A stretch of 64,000 nucleotides of DNA from a virus (IMGVR_UViG_3300024054_000269:1-64000); one strand, 5' to 3'; positions 43,022 to 52,045 are shown, counted from the first letter of the stretch. Notes: generated from the letters alone by a model not told the origin. Made by a program: numbers and translations.

Positions 43022-43335
43022 TTTGAATGTTTTTCCAGACTTTTCATTAGCCTTTCTTTTAATTTTGTTTGGTCTAGCGGTCCAACCACCTTATGTTTAA
43101 TTCTAGACAAAAAAAGGGTTGCTTTCAGGTCACCGTCTACCATTTTTAAGCTGACTGTTATTGGTTCTATTTTTCCATGTATTCTTATAAACCCGTTTGC
43201 CCTATAAACATAATCACCGACTTGGGTTTCTTTGAGATTCTTGAAATCAAATGACTCAATAAATTTCTTTATTTTGTCAGATATTTCAATTCTTAACAAT
43301 TTTGATCTTATCTTATTCAATCTATACTTATCCAT
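43018..43335 (-). CDS. Small protein of unknown function
   Basis: 105 residues on the minus strand, overlapping the stop of the endonuclease gene by 4 nt. An N-terminal basic helix (YRLNKIRSKLLRIEISDKIK) is followed by a beta-rich part. No family is recognised. Its upstream region contains TAAATATTATG, a possible AT-rich promoter. Confidence 0.5.
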   Translation of the reverse strand: MDKYRLNKIRSKLLRIEISDKIKKFIESFDFKNLKETQVGDYVYRANGFIRIHGKIEPITVSLKMVDGDLKATLFLSRIKHKVVGPLDQTKLKERLMKSLEKHSN

Positions 43336-43386
43336 AATTCATAATATTTAGGTAATGATTAAATTTTCAATGGTATTTTATGATTG

Positions 43387-44877
43387 ATGTTTAAGAAATT
43401 AGCAACTTATTTACCACTTATGAGTGGTGATGAATATAATATACCAAAACAAATAACATCTTTAGTTAATTTCTTCTACGATGTGTATTTCAATAAAATA
43501 GACGAACGCGAACGGATGTGGCGAGAGTTAAATCCGCCAAGTGACATCCCGATGGACCCCATTCTTGCCTTAAAAGAAGAATGGTTAAACGCTGAAGTTC
43601 ACGATTTCATATGTATTAACCAATCATATCCAGCTTATGCAAAATCAAGGAACGCTTGGGCCTTCTTTAACTTATTGTTTGGTAAGAGTGCTTTATACGA
43701 AGTTTTTCCAGTTGTTGAAAACTGTCGATTCAAGGATCTGATTAAGAGTTTCTTTAAAATCGAACGTGAGCAGTTAAACATTGACCTTGGTATACCAGCA
43801 ACACTTCCAGTTTTCGGGCGTTATTTTATCACACATAAAGCAACCGGAGCGCATCTAGTAGTTGATTTTGATTTTTGTTTCCAACAACCATATACTTGTG
43901 ATATAAAAATATCAGCTTCTCCTAAAGATCAAGAAAGAGCTGAGGAGTTTTTCAAGAATGTTATTTGTGCACTTGCTGAACACGACATTTATCATAAGAA
44001 AATTCTTTCTTACAACAAAGGTTTCCTCGATTTCCAAGGCATTAAACCAACTCTTTGGAATGATTTGGTTTTAAAACCTGAAACAATAGAAAAAATTCGT
44101 GTAAACTCGGTCTGCGTTCTTGATAATATTGACGGTCTGAAACGCGTTGGTATGTGCCCGAATCGGAACACACTTCTCATTTCTCCGCCTGGCATGGGTA
44201 AAACCACCATTTTCAGGGCAATTAGCTGCGAGATGGTTGGAAATGCAACTTTAATTTGGTGCACGGGCAAGTCAATCAAATACCCAGAAGACGTTACTTC
44301 TTTGTTTGAAGCGGCTCGTGGTTTGACGCCATGTGCTGTAATAATAGAAGATATGGATCTTTTTGGTCGTGATCGTGGATCACTTTCCAATATGGAGAGT
44401 CAAGTTTTTAATGAATTTTTGGCTTGTTTGGACGGTGCTCAAGATAACTCTGGTTTGATAGTTTTGGCATCAACCAACGATGCTAAATCAATGGATTCTG
44501 CGTTACTTCAACGTCCGGGCAGGTTCCATGCTAAGGTTGAAATCCCATACCCAGATTTGTCAGATCGTCTTGCAATAATGAGAAAATTTCTCCATAGTTA
44601 TAAATGCACACCTGATGATAGCGTCAACAAAGAAGTTCTGAATAATATCGCCCAAATGATGGATGGTATGACCGGTGATTATCTTAAAGAACTAGTAAGC
44701 AGCATAACTTTGCGGGCAATCTCAGATGGTAGATCAACCCCGCATGGCGTTATATTTAACGCGTCTGACATGATAGCAGCTGGTGAACAAGTTTTGGATA
44801 ATTATCGTATTGGGAAAATGTCAAAAATGCACCACAAATATGACTCAGCAACTGAAGGTCCAACAGAAGCAGCCTAG
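43387..44877 (+). CDS. AAA+ ATPase
   Basis: 496 residues from ATG 43387. The AAA module occupies the last ~260 residues: Walker A SPPGMGKTT, Walker B AVIIEDMD, sensor-1 VLASTND, and arginine finger LQRPGRF, followed by the lid domain. The order and the ED(M)D plus RPGRF motifs are those of the classic AAA clade (FtsH/Bcs1/VPS4-like). The N-terminal ~230 residues are unique and may recognise the substrate. No protease or membrane segment is present, so it is likely a remodelling ATPase acting on tail or head proteins or the host. The J-domain gene downstream hints at a chaperone-related module. Confidence 0.85.
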   Translation: MFKKLATYLPLMSGDEYNIPKQITSLVNFFYDVYFNKIDERERMWRELNPPSDIPMDPILALKEEWLNAEVHDFICINQSYPAYAKSRNAWAFFNLLFGKSALYEVFPVVENCRFKDLIKSFFKIEREQLNIDLGIPATLPVFGRYFITHKATGAHLVVDFDFCFQQPYTCDIKISASPKDQERAEEFFKNVICALAEHDIYHKKILSYNKGFLDFQGIKPTLWNDLVLKPETIEKIRVNSVCVLDNIDGLKRVGMCPNRNTLLISPPGMGKTTIFRAISCEMVGNATLIWCTGKSIKYPEDVTSLFEAARGLTPCAVIIEDMDLFGRDRGSLSNMESQVFNEFLACLDGAQDNSGLIVLASTNDAKSMDSALLQRPGRFHAKVEIPYPDLSDRLAIMRKFLHSYKCTPDDSVNKEVLNNIAQMMDGMTGDYLKELVSSITLRAISDGRSTPHGVIFNASDMIAAGEQVLDNYRIGKMSKMHHKYDSATEGPTEAA

Positions 44878-44922
44878 ATATAGTTTTAATGAGCCGTAGA
44901 AAACAGCAAATAGAGGATAAAT

Positions 44923-45459
44923 ATGAGCTCCATTCAGGAATCAGTTAAAATTTTAGTTGCTTCAACTCAGCGTTTAGCTGAAATGGATCCTAAGGACGAT
45001 GCAATTGCTCGTTCGGTTAAGAATCTTGAACAACAAGTTTCCATGCTTCGAGAACAACTGAAGGGATCACGTTCCTGGTCAAAAAACTCAATGGAACATG
45101 ATATTGAATTTCTTCAGGAAGAAATCAAACGTCTTCGTTCAGCAGCTGAAATTCCGTTGAATAATTGGAAGAGAATCAACACTATAATTGAAGGCCTGCA
45201 AAGGGTTGCAGCGTTAGCATCCAGACCACAAAATTCAGAGCTTGCACCGAAAATTAAAGAATTGACCATTAAAATAGCTGGCCTCTTTCAAGAAGTTGAT
45301 ACATCAGCCGATCTTGACCGCCCATTGGAACAGATTCAAGACGCAGTTTCAAAACTGTATGGCCCAGACTTGAATGATCCAATGGCTTACATGTTTGAAA
45401 AGCGTAATAAAGGTCATCACGAGAAAAGATATGATAAAGATCCTTATACAAAGAAGTAA
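44923..45459 (+). CDS. Coiled-coil protein, unknown
   Basis: 178 residues; TAGAGGA ribosome site 8 nt upstream. Nearly all helical with heptads (VKNLEQQVSMLREQL, EHDIEFLQEEIKRLRS) and a basic, His-rich end (GHHEKRYDKDPYTKK). It is likely an assembly or scaffold factor of the AAA+ cluster. Confidence 0.55.
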   Translation: MSSIQESVKILVASTQRLAEMDPKDDAIARSVKNLEQQVSMLREQLKGSRSWSKNSMEHDIEFLQEEIKRLRSAAEIPLNNWKRINTIIEGLQRVAALASRPQNSELAPKIKELTIKIAGLFQEVDTSADLDRPLEQIQDAVSKLYGPDLNDPMAYMFEKRNKGHHEKRYDKDPYTKK

Positions 45460-45461
45460 TC

Positions 45462-45710
45462 TTGCCAATTGATACTACTCCTATAATCCCAAAGCTTTCC
45501 CCGGGCATAGGATGGCATTTAGGGGAAGATGGTAAATGGGCTGAAGAAAAGATTTCTGCAGACGTTTTAGAGACTGCAAAATTTACTAATTATTTAACTA
45601 TTTTTGGTTATAGGGCTTCGGTCTTCGAGACGCCAGAGGGCGACCTTTGGGCACAAAAGACTGATTTGAGTAAATTAGCCTTTATAGCTTCAAAAATAAC
45701 CAATCTGTAA
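45462..45710 (+). CDS. Small protein of unknown function
   Basis: 82 residues from TTG 45462, 2 nt after the previous stop, with AAGAAG as a weak ribosome site. The sequence has a WHLGEDGKWAEEK motif that resembles short beta-hairpin repeats. No family is recognised. Confidence 0.5.
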   Translation: MPIDTTPIIPKLSPGIGWHLGEDGKWAEEKISADVLETAKFTNYLTIFGYRASVFETPEGDLWAQKTDLSKLAFIASKITNL

Positions 45711-45739
45711 ATTTTAATTTTGGTTTTGTACATTCAGAT

Positions 45740-47050
45740 GTGAGTCTGGATCGAAATATTTGGATTTCTACTCTGAATTCGATGGCCGTGGCTGTCAATA
45801 AGATGGCCAAAGCAGATACAATTACATACGGTGAGTTATTTTCACATGTTAAAAAAGATAAAATTTCATATCTTTCGCCAATTATGCAGAAAGCAGTTTT
45901 ATCGTATTTGTCAAGTCAAAAAATTATAGATATAAAATTGTCTGACAATTTAGAGAATGACACAATAATATCACTAGATAAAGCTAATCTGATTAACATT
46001 TATAATTCATTTGTACGCGGCAATAGAAAAGAAATTGAGAAACTCTTTAATGAAGGTCAAAAAATAATTAAAGAAATTGCTGACAATCAATCGAAGTTGC
46101 ACGCTACAAAAGATGAACCTGAAAAATCTGAACCTGAAAAAGATGAACCTGAAAAATCTGATAAACTAATCGTTTCAGAGCCGGAGCCGAGTCCGGAGCC
46201 GAGTCCGGCCCCTCCAAACCGTTATCAATTTACTAAAGAACAAAAAGATCGGCTTGAATGGGCAGAATATGCAATTTTATGTTTGTCAGATTACAATTGG
46301 GTGACACGCAATGATTTGTTTCCTGATAAGTCCATCAATTCTGGATGGCGTGTTCGCTTTATGGGAAAGTTAAAGGCTGCTGGGTGCCTTAAAAAATCTG
46401 GAGTAAAAAAATATACAAAATGGAAAGGCGTAGAGGAAAAGATTGATAAACTATTAAAATATGATAATTTAGTTGAATTCTTGTTTCCAGGAATTGCTTC
46501 GCAGCCAATTTTAACTCAATCAAATACTGAAAAAATCAGAATTGGAAAGTCTGGCAGATTTATAATAAATAGCATCCAAGATAACTCTACTGTGTCATAT
46601 TGGGTTGATCATAATTCGTTAGTTGATTTATTAAAAAATAACGGACATAGGTCAGATAATATCACCAGAAGTATTAATCGTTTGATGGCTTACGGCATTT
46701 TGATTGAAAATGACGGTAAATACTCATTGAGCAAATTTGGTTCGGACGTTAAACATGGCAGACTTAAAGATGAACCAATATTTAATGATGATGAAGATGA
46801 AATAACAAACGATGATGAAAATGAAAATGAAAATGAAAATGAAAATGAAAATGAAAATGAAGAGTCGCTAGTTGTAAGTTCATCAAGTGATGATGCATTT
46901 AGCATGATCTTAGACAGGATGTCTAAATATCTTGAAATTTTTGAATCTCAATCTGAACAATTCAAAGAAATAAACAACAAAATTAGCGAGATTAATGGAA
47001 AACTAAATGCTATCTTAGATGCAATGAACGTGAACAAGCACCATGGATAG
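45740..47050 (+). CDS. Winged-helix-type protein with low-complexity linkers
   Basis: 436 residues from GTG 45740, with TTTTGTACATTC upstream. The N-terminal ~110 residues are helical. A Glu/Lys/Pro repeat follows (EPEKSEPEKDEPEKSD, PEPSPEPSPAP). Then come two winged-helix-like domains (YAILCLSDYNWVTRNDLFPD ... GWRVRFMGKLKAAGCLKKSG; WVDHNSLVDLLKNNGHRSDN ... INRLMAYGILIENDGKYSLS). An Asn-Glu repeat, coded by GAAAAT units at about 46815-46863, precedes a C-terminal coiled coil. It looks like a DNA- or partner-binding regulatory or assembly protein; no family is recognised. It overlaps the J-domain gene by 8 nt. Confidence 0.55.
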   Translation: MSLDRNIWISTLNSMAVAVNKMAKADTITYGELFSHVKKDKISYLSPIMQKAVLSYLSSQKIIDIKLSDNLENDTIISLDKANLINIYNSFVRGNRKEIEKLFNEGQKIIKEIADNQSKLHATKDEPEKSEPEKDEPEKSDKLIVSEPEPSPEPSPAPPNRYQFTKEQKDRLEWAEYAILCLSDYNWVTRNDLFPDKSINSGWRVRFMGKLKAAGCLKKSGVKKYTKWKGVEEKIDKLLKYDNLVEFLFPGIASQPILTQSNTEKIRIGKSGRFIINSIQDNSTVSYWVDHNSLVDLLKNNGHRSDNITRSINRLMAYGILIENDGKYSLSKFGSDVKHGRLKDEPIFNDDEDEITNDDENENENENENENENEESLVVSSSSDDAFSMILDRMSKYLEIFESQSEQFKEINNKISEINGKLNAILDAMNVNKHHG

Positions 47051-47900
47051 ACCTGAATTAATAGCAAAATACCGTTTTGCGAAAACGGACCGAGAAAAAG
47101 CTGATATAGAGCTTCAAATCTGGAATGCCATACCAAGACATGAACGTACTGGCGTTGGTATGGCTAAACAACTTAGACCATTGCTTAATATTCCTTTATA
47201 TCAAATTTCAAATCGCTACCAAATTTCTTTGGCTGGTAAGGATTTTGAATTCCTTTGGGATAAAATCGAAAGTGGTATGACATTAGGAACCGCCACAAGA
47301 ATAATTAATGAAGCTAGGAATGCAGCAAAAAAGCATGATTTGAAAATCAAGGATGTAATACCAAAAATTGTAGAGGCCTATGATTCAATTGGGTACGGAA
47401 CGACGCTTAAATCTGGAAAGGTTATAAGGAAAAGAACGTTTCAAAATTTAATATTTGAACCACCAAACGCAGATATGTTGTCTGTTTTAACCGATCAAAT
47501 ATATGAAATTGTACTTAATGGATGTCGGGTTTACGAATATGATAAATATAAAATTCTTCAAGAATTGAAGATTGATCTTGAAATATTGGTCAAAGAATAC
47601 AAAAGAAAAATCAACAAACTTGACCGAAAGAATGCAATTGATCAAGAATCATTAATGATGGATGACGTTGTGAATGCTTGTGAAATACTTGGCATTGACA
47701 TTCCACAAATTGGTGAAAGTGTAAACTCAAATGAGGTAAAATCTAAAGTTAGGTCTAAGGCTAAGATTTATCATCCAGATGTACATGGCGGAAGTGAATC
47801 CACAAGACACAAATACGAAGAAGTTATGTGGTCGTATAAAGTTCTCCAAGAATATAACGAAAATTTTGCAAATCAAAAAATAAAAAGGTCTAGACGATGA
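47043..47900 (+). CDS. J-domain (DnaJ-like) protein
   Basis: 285 residues. The C-terminal ~75 residues form a J domain: ACEILGID ... NEVKSKVRSKAKIYHPDVHG with the diagnostic HPD, then RHKYEEVMWSYKVLQEYNE. The N-terminal ~200 residues are helical and unique (AKYRFAKTDREKADIELQIW). J domains stimulate Hsp70 ATPase, so this protein probably recruits the host DnaK chaperone to a phage substrate. It is encoded between a wHTH-like protein and a basic protein, shortly before the tail tube. Confidence 0.8.
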   Translation: MDRPELIAKYRFAKTDREKADIELQIWNAIPRHERTGVGMAKQLRPLLNIPLYQISNRYQISLAGKDFEFLWDKIESGMTLGTATRIINEARNAAKKHDLKIKDVIPKIVEAYDSIGYGTTLKSGKVIRKRTFQNLIFEPPNADMLSVLTDQIYEIVLNGCRVYEYDKYKILQELKIDLEILVKEYKRKINKLDRKNAIDQESLMMDDVVNACEILGIDIPQIGESVNSNEVKSKVRSKAKIYHPDVHGGSESTRHKYEEVMWSYKVLQEYNENFANQKIKRSRR

Positions 47901-47917
47901 AACCAAAGAGGAATAAG

Positions 47918-48433
47918 ATGGCGACGAATGTGAAAGTTACTGGATACGAAGCACCCGGTAAGATGAAGACCCTGTCGCATCGGGTCGCACATTTTCTGAA
48001 TTGGGGTGCTCAGCACATGCCTTATGTGTATTTTTCGTACAACGTGATTGTCCGAGAAATTAATGGATTTACTAATACTCCACGACACGACAACCCGCAA
48101 GTCGACGCAGTTAGAAAGTGCATGCAATCTGTGAAGCGCATTATGTTGCGCGATTCTGGGCGTGGCTTTCATGCTAAAAAGAATGAAGGCGTAAGAGCGA
48201 CGGTTGATGACTTGGACAAGATCGAATATGACATGGTCCCACGTCAAAGTCGCATCAACTCCTCAGTTCAGGTTCAGAAGCAAGTCGCCTCAACTGTAAA
48301 GCATGATCGTCTTCCAGCAACCGAGCGAGGGAAAATACTTTCTAAGTTCCTTCATGGTGTAAAGAACGAAATTCGTTTTTTGGAAGAAGAAAAACGAATT
48401 ATGGCTCTCTTGCCAGAGAAATCCAAAAAGTAA
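47918..48433 (+). CDS. Basic protein of unknown function
   Basis: 171 residues from ATG 47918 with AGAGG 8 nt upstream; ATG 47897, which overlaps the previous TGA, would add 7 residues. Basic throughout (MLRDSGRGFHAKKNEGVRA) and helical at the end (FLHGVKNEIRFLEEEKRIM). The DNA is more GC-rich than its neighbours, suggesting strong expression. No family is recognised. Confidence 0.55.
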   Translation: MATNVKVTGYEAPGKMKTLSHRVAHFLNWGAQHMPYVYFSYNVIVREINGFTNTPRHDNPQVDAVRKCMQSVKRIMLRDSGRGFHAKKNEGVRATVDDLDKIEYDMVPRQSRINSSVQVQKQVASTVKHDRLPATERGKILSKFLHGVKNEIRFLEEEKRIMALLPEKSKK

Positions 48434-48434
48434 T

Positions 48435-48656
48435 ATGGCGTTTACCCGAAAAGATCTGGACAGTTTTCGGTGCGATAACCCGAGTTGCACCGAAAAACAT
48501 GGTCCATTGATATTGCATAGCATTTGTCACCCGAATGACCCAACATGGTCATTCTATGATTATAACAATGGGATTTTGACTGTTAAATGTTCAATCTGTG
48601 AATCTGAAATAGCAGAAATTTTAGTTGCTGTGTGCAATGAATTGGATAAGAATTAG
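48435..48656 (+). CDS. Small Cys-containing protein
   Basis: 73 residues, starting 1 nt after the preceding stop. Cys/His residues (FRCDNPSCTEKHG ... LHSICHP ... VKCSICESE) suggest a zinc-binding fold. It overlaps the next small gene by 20 nt. Confidence 0.55.
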   Translation: MAFTRKDLDSFRCDNPSCTEKHGPLILHSICHPNDPTWSFYDYNNGILTVKCSICESEIAEILVAVCNELDKN

Positions 48657-48804
48657 CGGTCCAAAGTGGACTTTCGTTATAATTGAAAAAGACGGTGTTG
48701 TCGTTGATTCCCCGCCAATTTCAAAGTGGGCGATCGGAAAACCACTGGAAATGGTTCTTGTTTGGTGGGCCAAGAAGGGTGCCGATAAAATAACTAAACT
48801 TTAA
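48637..48804 (+). CDS. 55-residue protein, unknown
   Basis: An ATG at 48637 inside the end of the preceding gene opens a frame to TAA 48802-48804. The peptide begins MNWIRISGPKWTFVIIEKDG and ends GADKITKL. Good codon content and the operon-style overlap support it as real. It converges with the HNH gene (11-nt overlap at the stops). Confidence 0.55.
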   Translation: MNWIRISGPKWTFVIIEKDGVVVDSPPISKWAIGKPLEMVLVWWAKKGADKITKL

Positions 48805-49315
48805 CTTGGTCGATCTTTAATTGATGTTGCTTCCAGATTTTTATTCTATGACAATTAACGCATATTAAATCGCACTTTTCAATCTCCAGTATAATCTTTT
48901 CTTTTGAGTATTTGCTGTTTTTCATTTGTGATACTGGTTTAAATTTTTTCTTTTGGTTTCTATGATCGAAATTCAAACTCCAATATCTAAATTGATGGCC
49001 GCAATTTGAACATCTGCGGTTATCCTTGATTGAATTCAACCAATTTGTAAGTTCTACGAGCTTGTTGCTAACGCATGTGTTTTGCACGTTTTGATTAAAT
49101 TTATTACTGTTACAATTAGCACAAATAAGATGATGTTTTCTTATTTTGTTTAAAATGGTTTTTGTACTGACCGTATACATTTTGTGAAGTGATATTTGTA
49201 CATCAAATTCCATTGCTGAAAAATGGAATTTTCCACCACATTTATAACATGGCCCTGATTTCAAATTTTGAACAAAATTTCTTATTCTGTTTCGTTTAAT
49301 TCTTGTTTTCAACAT
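48794..49315 (-). CDS. HNH endonuclease
   Basis: 173 residues on the minus strand. It has two HNH/treble-clef units: CYKCGGKFHFSAMEFDV ... LICANCNSNKF and CSNCGHQFRYWSLNFDHRNQ ... LICVNCHRIKIW; the second retains the catalytic Asp-His (FDH) and looks active, while the first lacks the His. Its ATG overlaps the last 20 nt of the Vsr-GNAT gene upstream on the same strand, so two different nuclease types are translationally coupled. It is probably a homing endonuclease. Confidence 0.8.
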   Translation of the reverse strand: MLKTRIKRNRIRNFVQNLKSGPCYKCGGKFHFSAMEFDVQISLHKMYTVSTKTILNKIRKHHLICANCNSNKFNQNVQNTCVSNKLVELTNWLNSIKDNRRCSNCGHQFRYWSLNFDHRNQKKKFKPVSQMKNSKYSKEKIILEIEKCDLICVNCHRIKIWKQHQLKIDQVKV

Positions 49316-51251
49316 TAATAACCCATCTTTTTTTACCTAGATCCCAAATTTTGTAATAACCTTGAGCTTCTCTCAATTGAGTTTCAGTTTTTCCGCTTAA
49401 TTTCTCTTCTCCTTTCTTTCTTAGGCTTGATTTATGGTATCTTTTTTTGTTCTTTGTCCAGAAATAGTCAGAGCTAATTAAGCCATCAAATTTAAATCCT
49501 AATTTTTCATAAATTTTACCAGAAAACAATCTATTGTCAGAAAAACTAACTATAGATTTTAAATTATGCTCTAGAACAAACATGTTTAGCAATTTAGTCC
49601 AAATCCCGTGGACTCTGAAATTTGGATGTGAAACCATTCGAACTAATTCATAATCATGTTTAGATTGTCTAGTTGGATTTTTGAATGACATGCACGCAAT
49701 TAATTGATTTTTATACCAAGCGCCATAATTTAATTTTGATTTGGCTTTTCCTATATAATGAAACTGTTCATACAAAAAATCAGCTTCTTGTAATGATGTT
49801 TTACGCAAATCACATTGTTTTGGTCTAATGCTTATCGGTTTAAATTTATTTAACCGATTTTTTACCAAATTTTTTATTGATTCTTTCCTATATTTCCATT
49901 CATCTTCATATACAACCAAATAACTGTAGTCATGTTTAATAGCTAAATCATATTTAATTTTGTCTCGTTTTTTTGATTCTTCTGAACCATGCCACTTTAA
50001 ACCATGAAATTCAATCAATAAATTATTTTTTGGAACAAATATGTCATATTTATATCCAAATGTTTTATACTCAGATTCTACATCAATATTTAATGATTTA
50101 ATAAATTTCATCAATTCGCCCTGCCCAACTGAGAGTGAATTGTTTGATGTACACCCGCATGTTAAAGATTCACCAGTTTTTATTCCATGGAGTCTTGGGT
50201 AGTATATGTTTTTACAAACTTCGCATATAGCTTTAAACGGTTTTGATACTGATGTTATAGTTTCAAGGGCCTCAATACCGCCAAATATTTTTCCAGGTTG
50301 GACTGGGCATTTTAATGATTTTATTGCAATTTGATTTTCTATATACCAATTCTTAATGTTGTTTGAACACTTACCACAAGATTTTGTGTACCCTGAACAT
50401 ACGCTTGTTATACTTATCAATGCTTCATTTCCACAATCACATAACCATTCAATTTTTTTGTCTGAATGCTTCTTTATTGATTGTTGATGTTTGATTCTTA
50501 ATTTACCAAATTTTATCTCTAATGATTGTGTTGCTGAAATTTCGTTACATTTATTACATGTCTTTTTATATCCAGAAAATACTTCTCGTATCTTTAATAA
50601 TTCTTTTCTACCACATTTACAAATAAATAATTCTTTTGAATTTGATACTTTGTTTATTATAGTTTTGTCGCCTACATAAACAAAACTATTTATCTTGTCA
50701 CCATTTTTGATGTTTACTTCTTCACATTTGTTACATGTTGAATTTGGTGAATATCTGTTAAATTTTCTTGTATATGTTTTCCCGCAATTGCATAGGAAAT
50801 CAAATTTTTTATTTGTTCCAGCTGTCCATGAATTTGGTAGATTTTTATCCACCAAATTCGGCAGTTTCAATAGCCAGTCTTCTTTTTTCTTCGACTCATA
50901 ATGTGGTTTAATAATAATTATATTATGTCGTAAACATCCACAACTTTTGATTTTCCCACTCAAAACATGATGAGGTTTAATTAATTTTTCTTTTCCACAA
51001 TCACATTTCCACAAATATTTTTCTGTTAATTTTATTACATCTTCAATGTTGGTAATAAGTTTCAGGCTGTTGAATTTTGTTTGATTTGTTTTTTTCCACA
51101 AAAACAATTTGCATGAACCACAGCTTTTACTAGCTCCAGTTGCGAAATTTGCCCAGTTTGTTTTGAATTTATTACCACAATCGCAAACGAATTCAATTCG
51201 TTGTTTTGAATATTTATTACTTGGCAATTCAGAAGTAATTGGCGTTATCAT
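49296..51251 (-). CDS. Zinc-repeat / Vsr-like endonuclease / GNAT fusion, largest copy
   Basis: 651 residues on the minus strand. At least five or six N-terminal zinc modules are seen, for example FVCDCGNKFKTNWANF ... SCGSCKLF, WKCDCGKEKLIKPHHV, FLCNCGKTYTRK, FICKCGRKELLK and WLCDCGNEALIS ... SCGKCSNN. A Vsr/EDxHD-type domain follows (VESEYKTFGYKYDIFVPKNN, LLIEFHGLKWHG, VVYEDEW), then the GNAT-like domain (FHYIGKAKSKLNYGAWY, VRMVSHPNFRVHGIWTKLLN, SFSDNRLFSGKIYEKLGFKF). The C-terminal half is nearly co-linear with the 34687 protein. It stands between the tail accessory genes and the tube gene. The variable module count suggests evolving DNA specificity. Confidence 0.77.
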   Translation of the reverse strand: MITPITSELPSNKYSKQRIEFVCDCGNKFKTNWANFATGASKSCGSCKLFLWKKTNQTKFNSLKLITNIEDVIKLTEKYLWKCDCGKEKLIKPHHVLSGKIKSCGCLRHNIIIIKPHYESKKKEDWLLKLPNLVDKNLPNSWTAGTNKKFDFLCNCGKTYTRKFNRYSPNSTCNKCEEVNIKNGDKINSFVYVGDKTIINKVSNSKELFICKCGRKELLKIREVFSGYKKTCNKCNEISATQSLEIKFGKLRIKHQQSIKKHSDKKIEWLCDCGNEALISITSVCSGYTKSCGKCSNNIKNWYIENQIAIKSLKCPVQPGKIFGGIEALETITSVSKPFKAICEVCKNIYYPRLHGIKTGESLTCGCTSNNSLSVGQGELMKFIKSLNIDVESEYKTFGYKYDIFVPKNNLLIEFHGLKWHGSEESKKRDKIKYDLAIKHDYSYLVVYEDEWKYRKESIKNLVKNRLNKFKPISIRPKQCDLRKTSLQEADFLYEQFHYIGKAKSKLNYGAWYKNQLIACMSFKNPTRQSKHDYELVRMVSHPNFRVHGIWTKLLNMFVLEHNLKSIVSFSDNRLFSGKIYEKLGFKFDGLISSDYFWTKNKKRYHKSSLRKKGEEKLSGKTETQLREAQGYYKIWDLGKKRWVINVENKN

Positions 51252-51264
51252 AATTCATAAATCT

Positions 51265-51274
51265 TACAATACAA
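51265..51274 (-). promoter_or_regulatory. Candidate promoter element on the minus strand
   Basis: TTGTATTGTA, read on the minus strand, lies 14-23 nt before the ATG at 51251. The rest of the 51252-51370 gap holds AT-rich sequence and the AAGGAAAC ribosome site of the tube gene. Confidence 0.5.
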
Positions 51275-51370
51275 GAAACTCAACATGTTGTTCGAATGTA
51301 TCAATTATACTATGAATACTATTTAACAATACGTTCTTTATTGAGTTCTCTTAAGTAAGGAAACTAAGAA

Positions 51371-52045
51371 ATGGCAAGAGTAAGTGATGGATACATATAC
51401 AGGCGGGGTTCTTCACCGAACACAAAGGTAGCCATTTCGCAGAAAAACCGTGTATTTTCAATTCCATTCCAACAAAATTCATTTAAACAAATTGGTGTGC
51501 TATCTACGTTTGATTGGTCAGAGTCAAGAGCTGTTGATCCAGTGAGAGGCGTCGGATTCGGTGACAAGATTCAGGAATTAGTTCCTGGTGTCACTGAGCC
51601 AATGACGCTTACTTTAAACCGAACTCTTTTGTACACTGCTTCTATTGCACAAGAAGTTGGATACGCTGGTGGAGTTGACGGACTTGTCAGATCTTTGCGT
51701 CAGCATAAATGGCCATTTGATATTAGATCAGAATTAGTTTTTTCTGAATTAATCAGCCAAGGTGCTGAATTTCAAAATGTTTTGGTTCAAACCCCCGGTT
51801 CTGATGGTGGGTTTGCACTTATTACTAGATATGAAGCTTGTTGGCTTAACTCAATTTCAGCTAGTTTTCCTTCTGACTCAGCCATAGTTGTTGAAGATGC
51901 CTCAGCAACATGTACGGATGTGCTTGACGGATTGCCCAGTTTCTATGGTCCAGGGCCACTTGATTATGGTGACAATCTTGAGTCTGGTAATAATCCGTTC
52001 AACACTGCTAATGGTGGTGGGTCGGCCCTTTTCACCGGAGCTTAA
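51371..52045 (+). CDS. Tail tube protein (probable)
   Basis: 224 residues; AAGGAAA ribosome site. It begins ARVSDGYIYRRGSSPNTKVA and has the beta-rich body of a tube monomer (TEPMTLTLNRTLLYTASIAQ, RYEACWLNSISASFPSDSAI) with a Gly/Asn-rich tail. Size and place, after the sheath and before the chaperone-position genes and tape measure, fit the tube, which is the inner tail channel. The call rests on order and composition because tube sequences diverge fast. Confidence 0.72.
   Translation: MARVSDGYIYRRGSSPNTKVAISQKNRVFSIPFQQNSFKQIGVLSTFDWSESRAVDPVRGVGFGDKIQELVPGVTEPMTLTLNRTLLYTASIAQEVGYAGGVDGLVRSLRQHKWPFDIRSELVFSELISQGAEFQNVLVQTPGSDGGFALITRYEACWLNSISASFPSDSAIVVEDASATCTDVLDGLPSFYGPGPLDYGDNLESGNNPFNTANGGGSALFTGA

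Noticed and set aside
46690-46905. Minus-strand Ser-Phe repeat ORF
   Set aside because: It is the shadow of the Asn-Glu repeat in the plus-strand gene.
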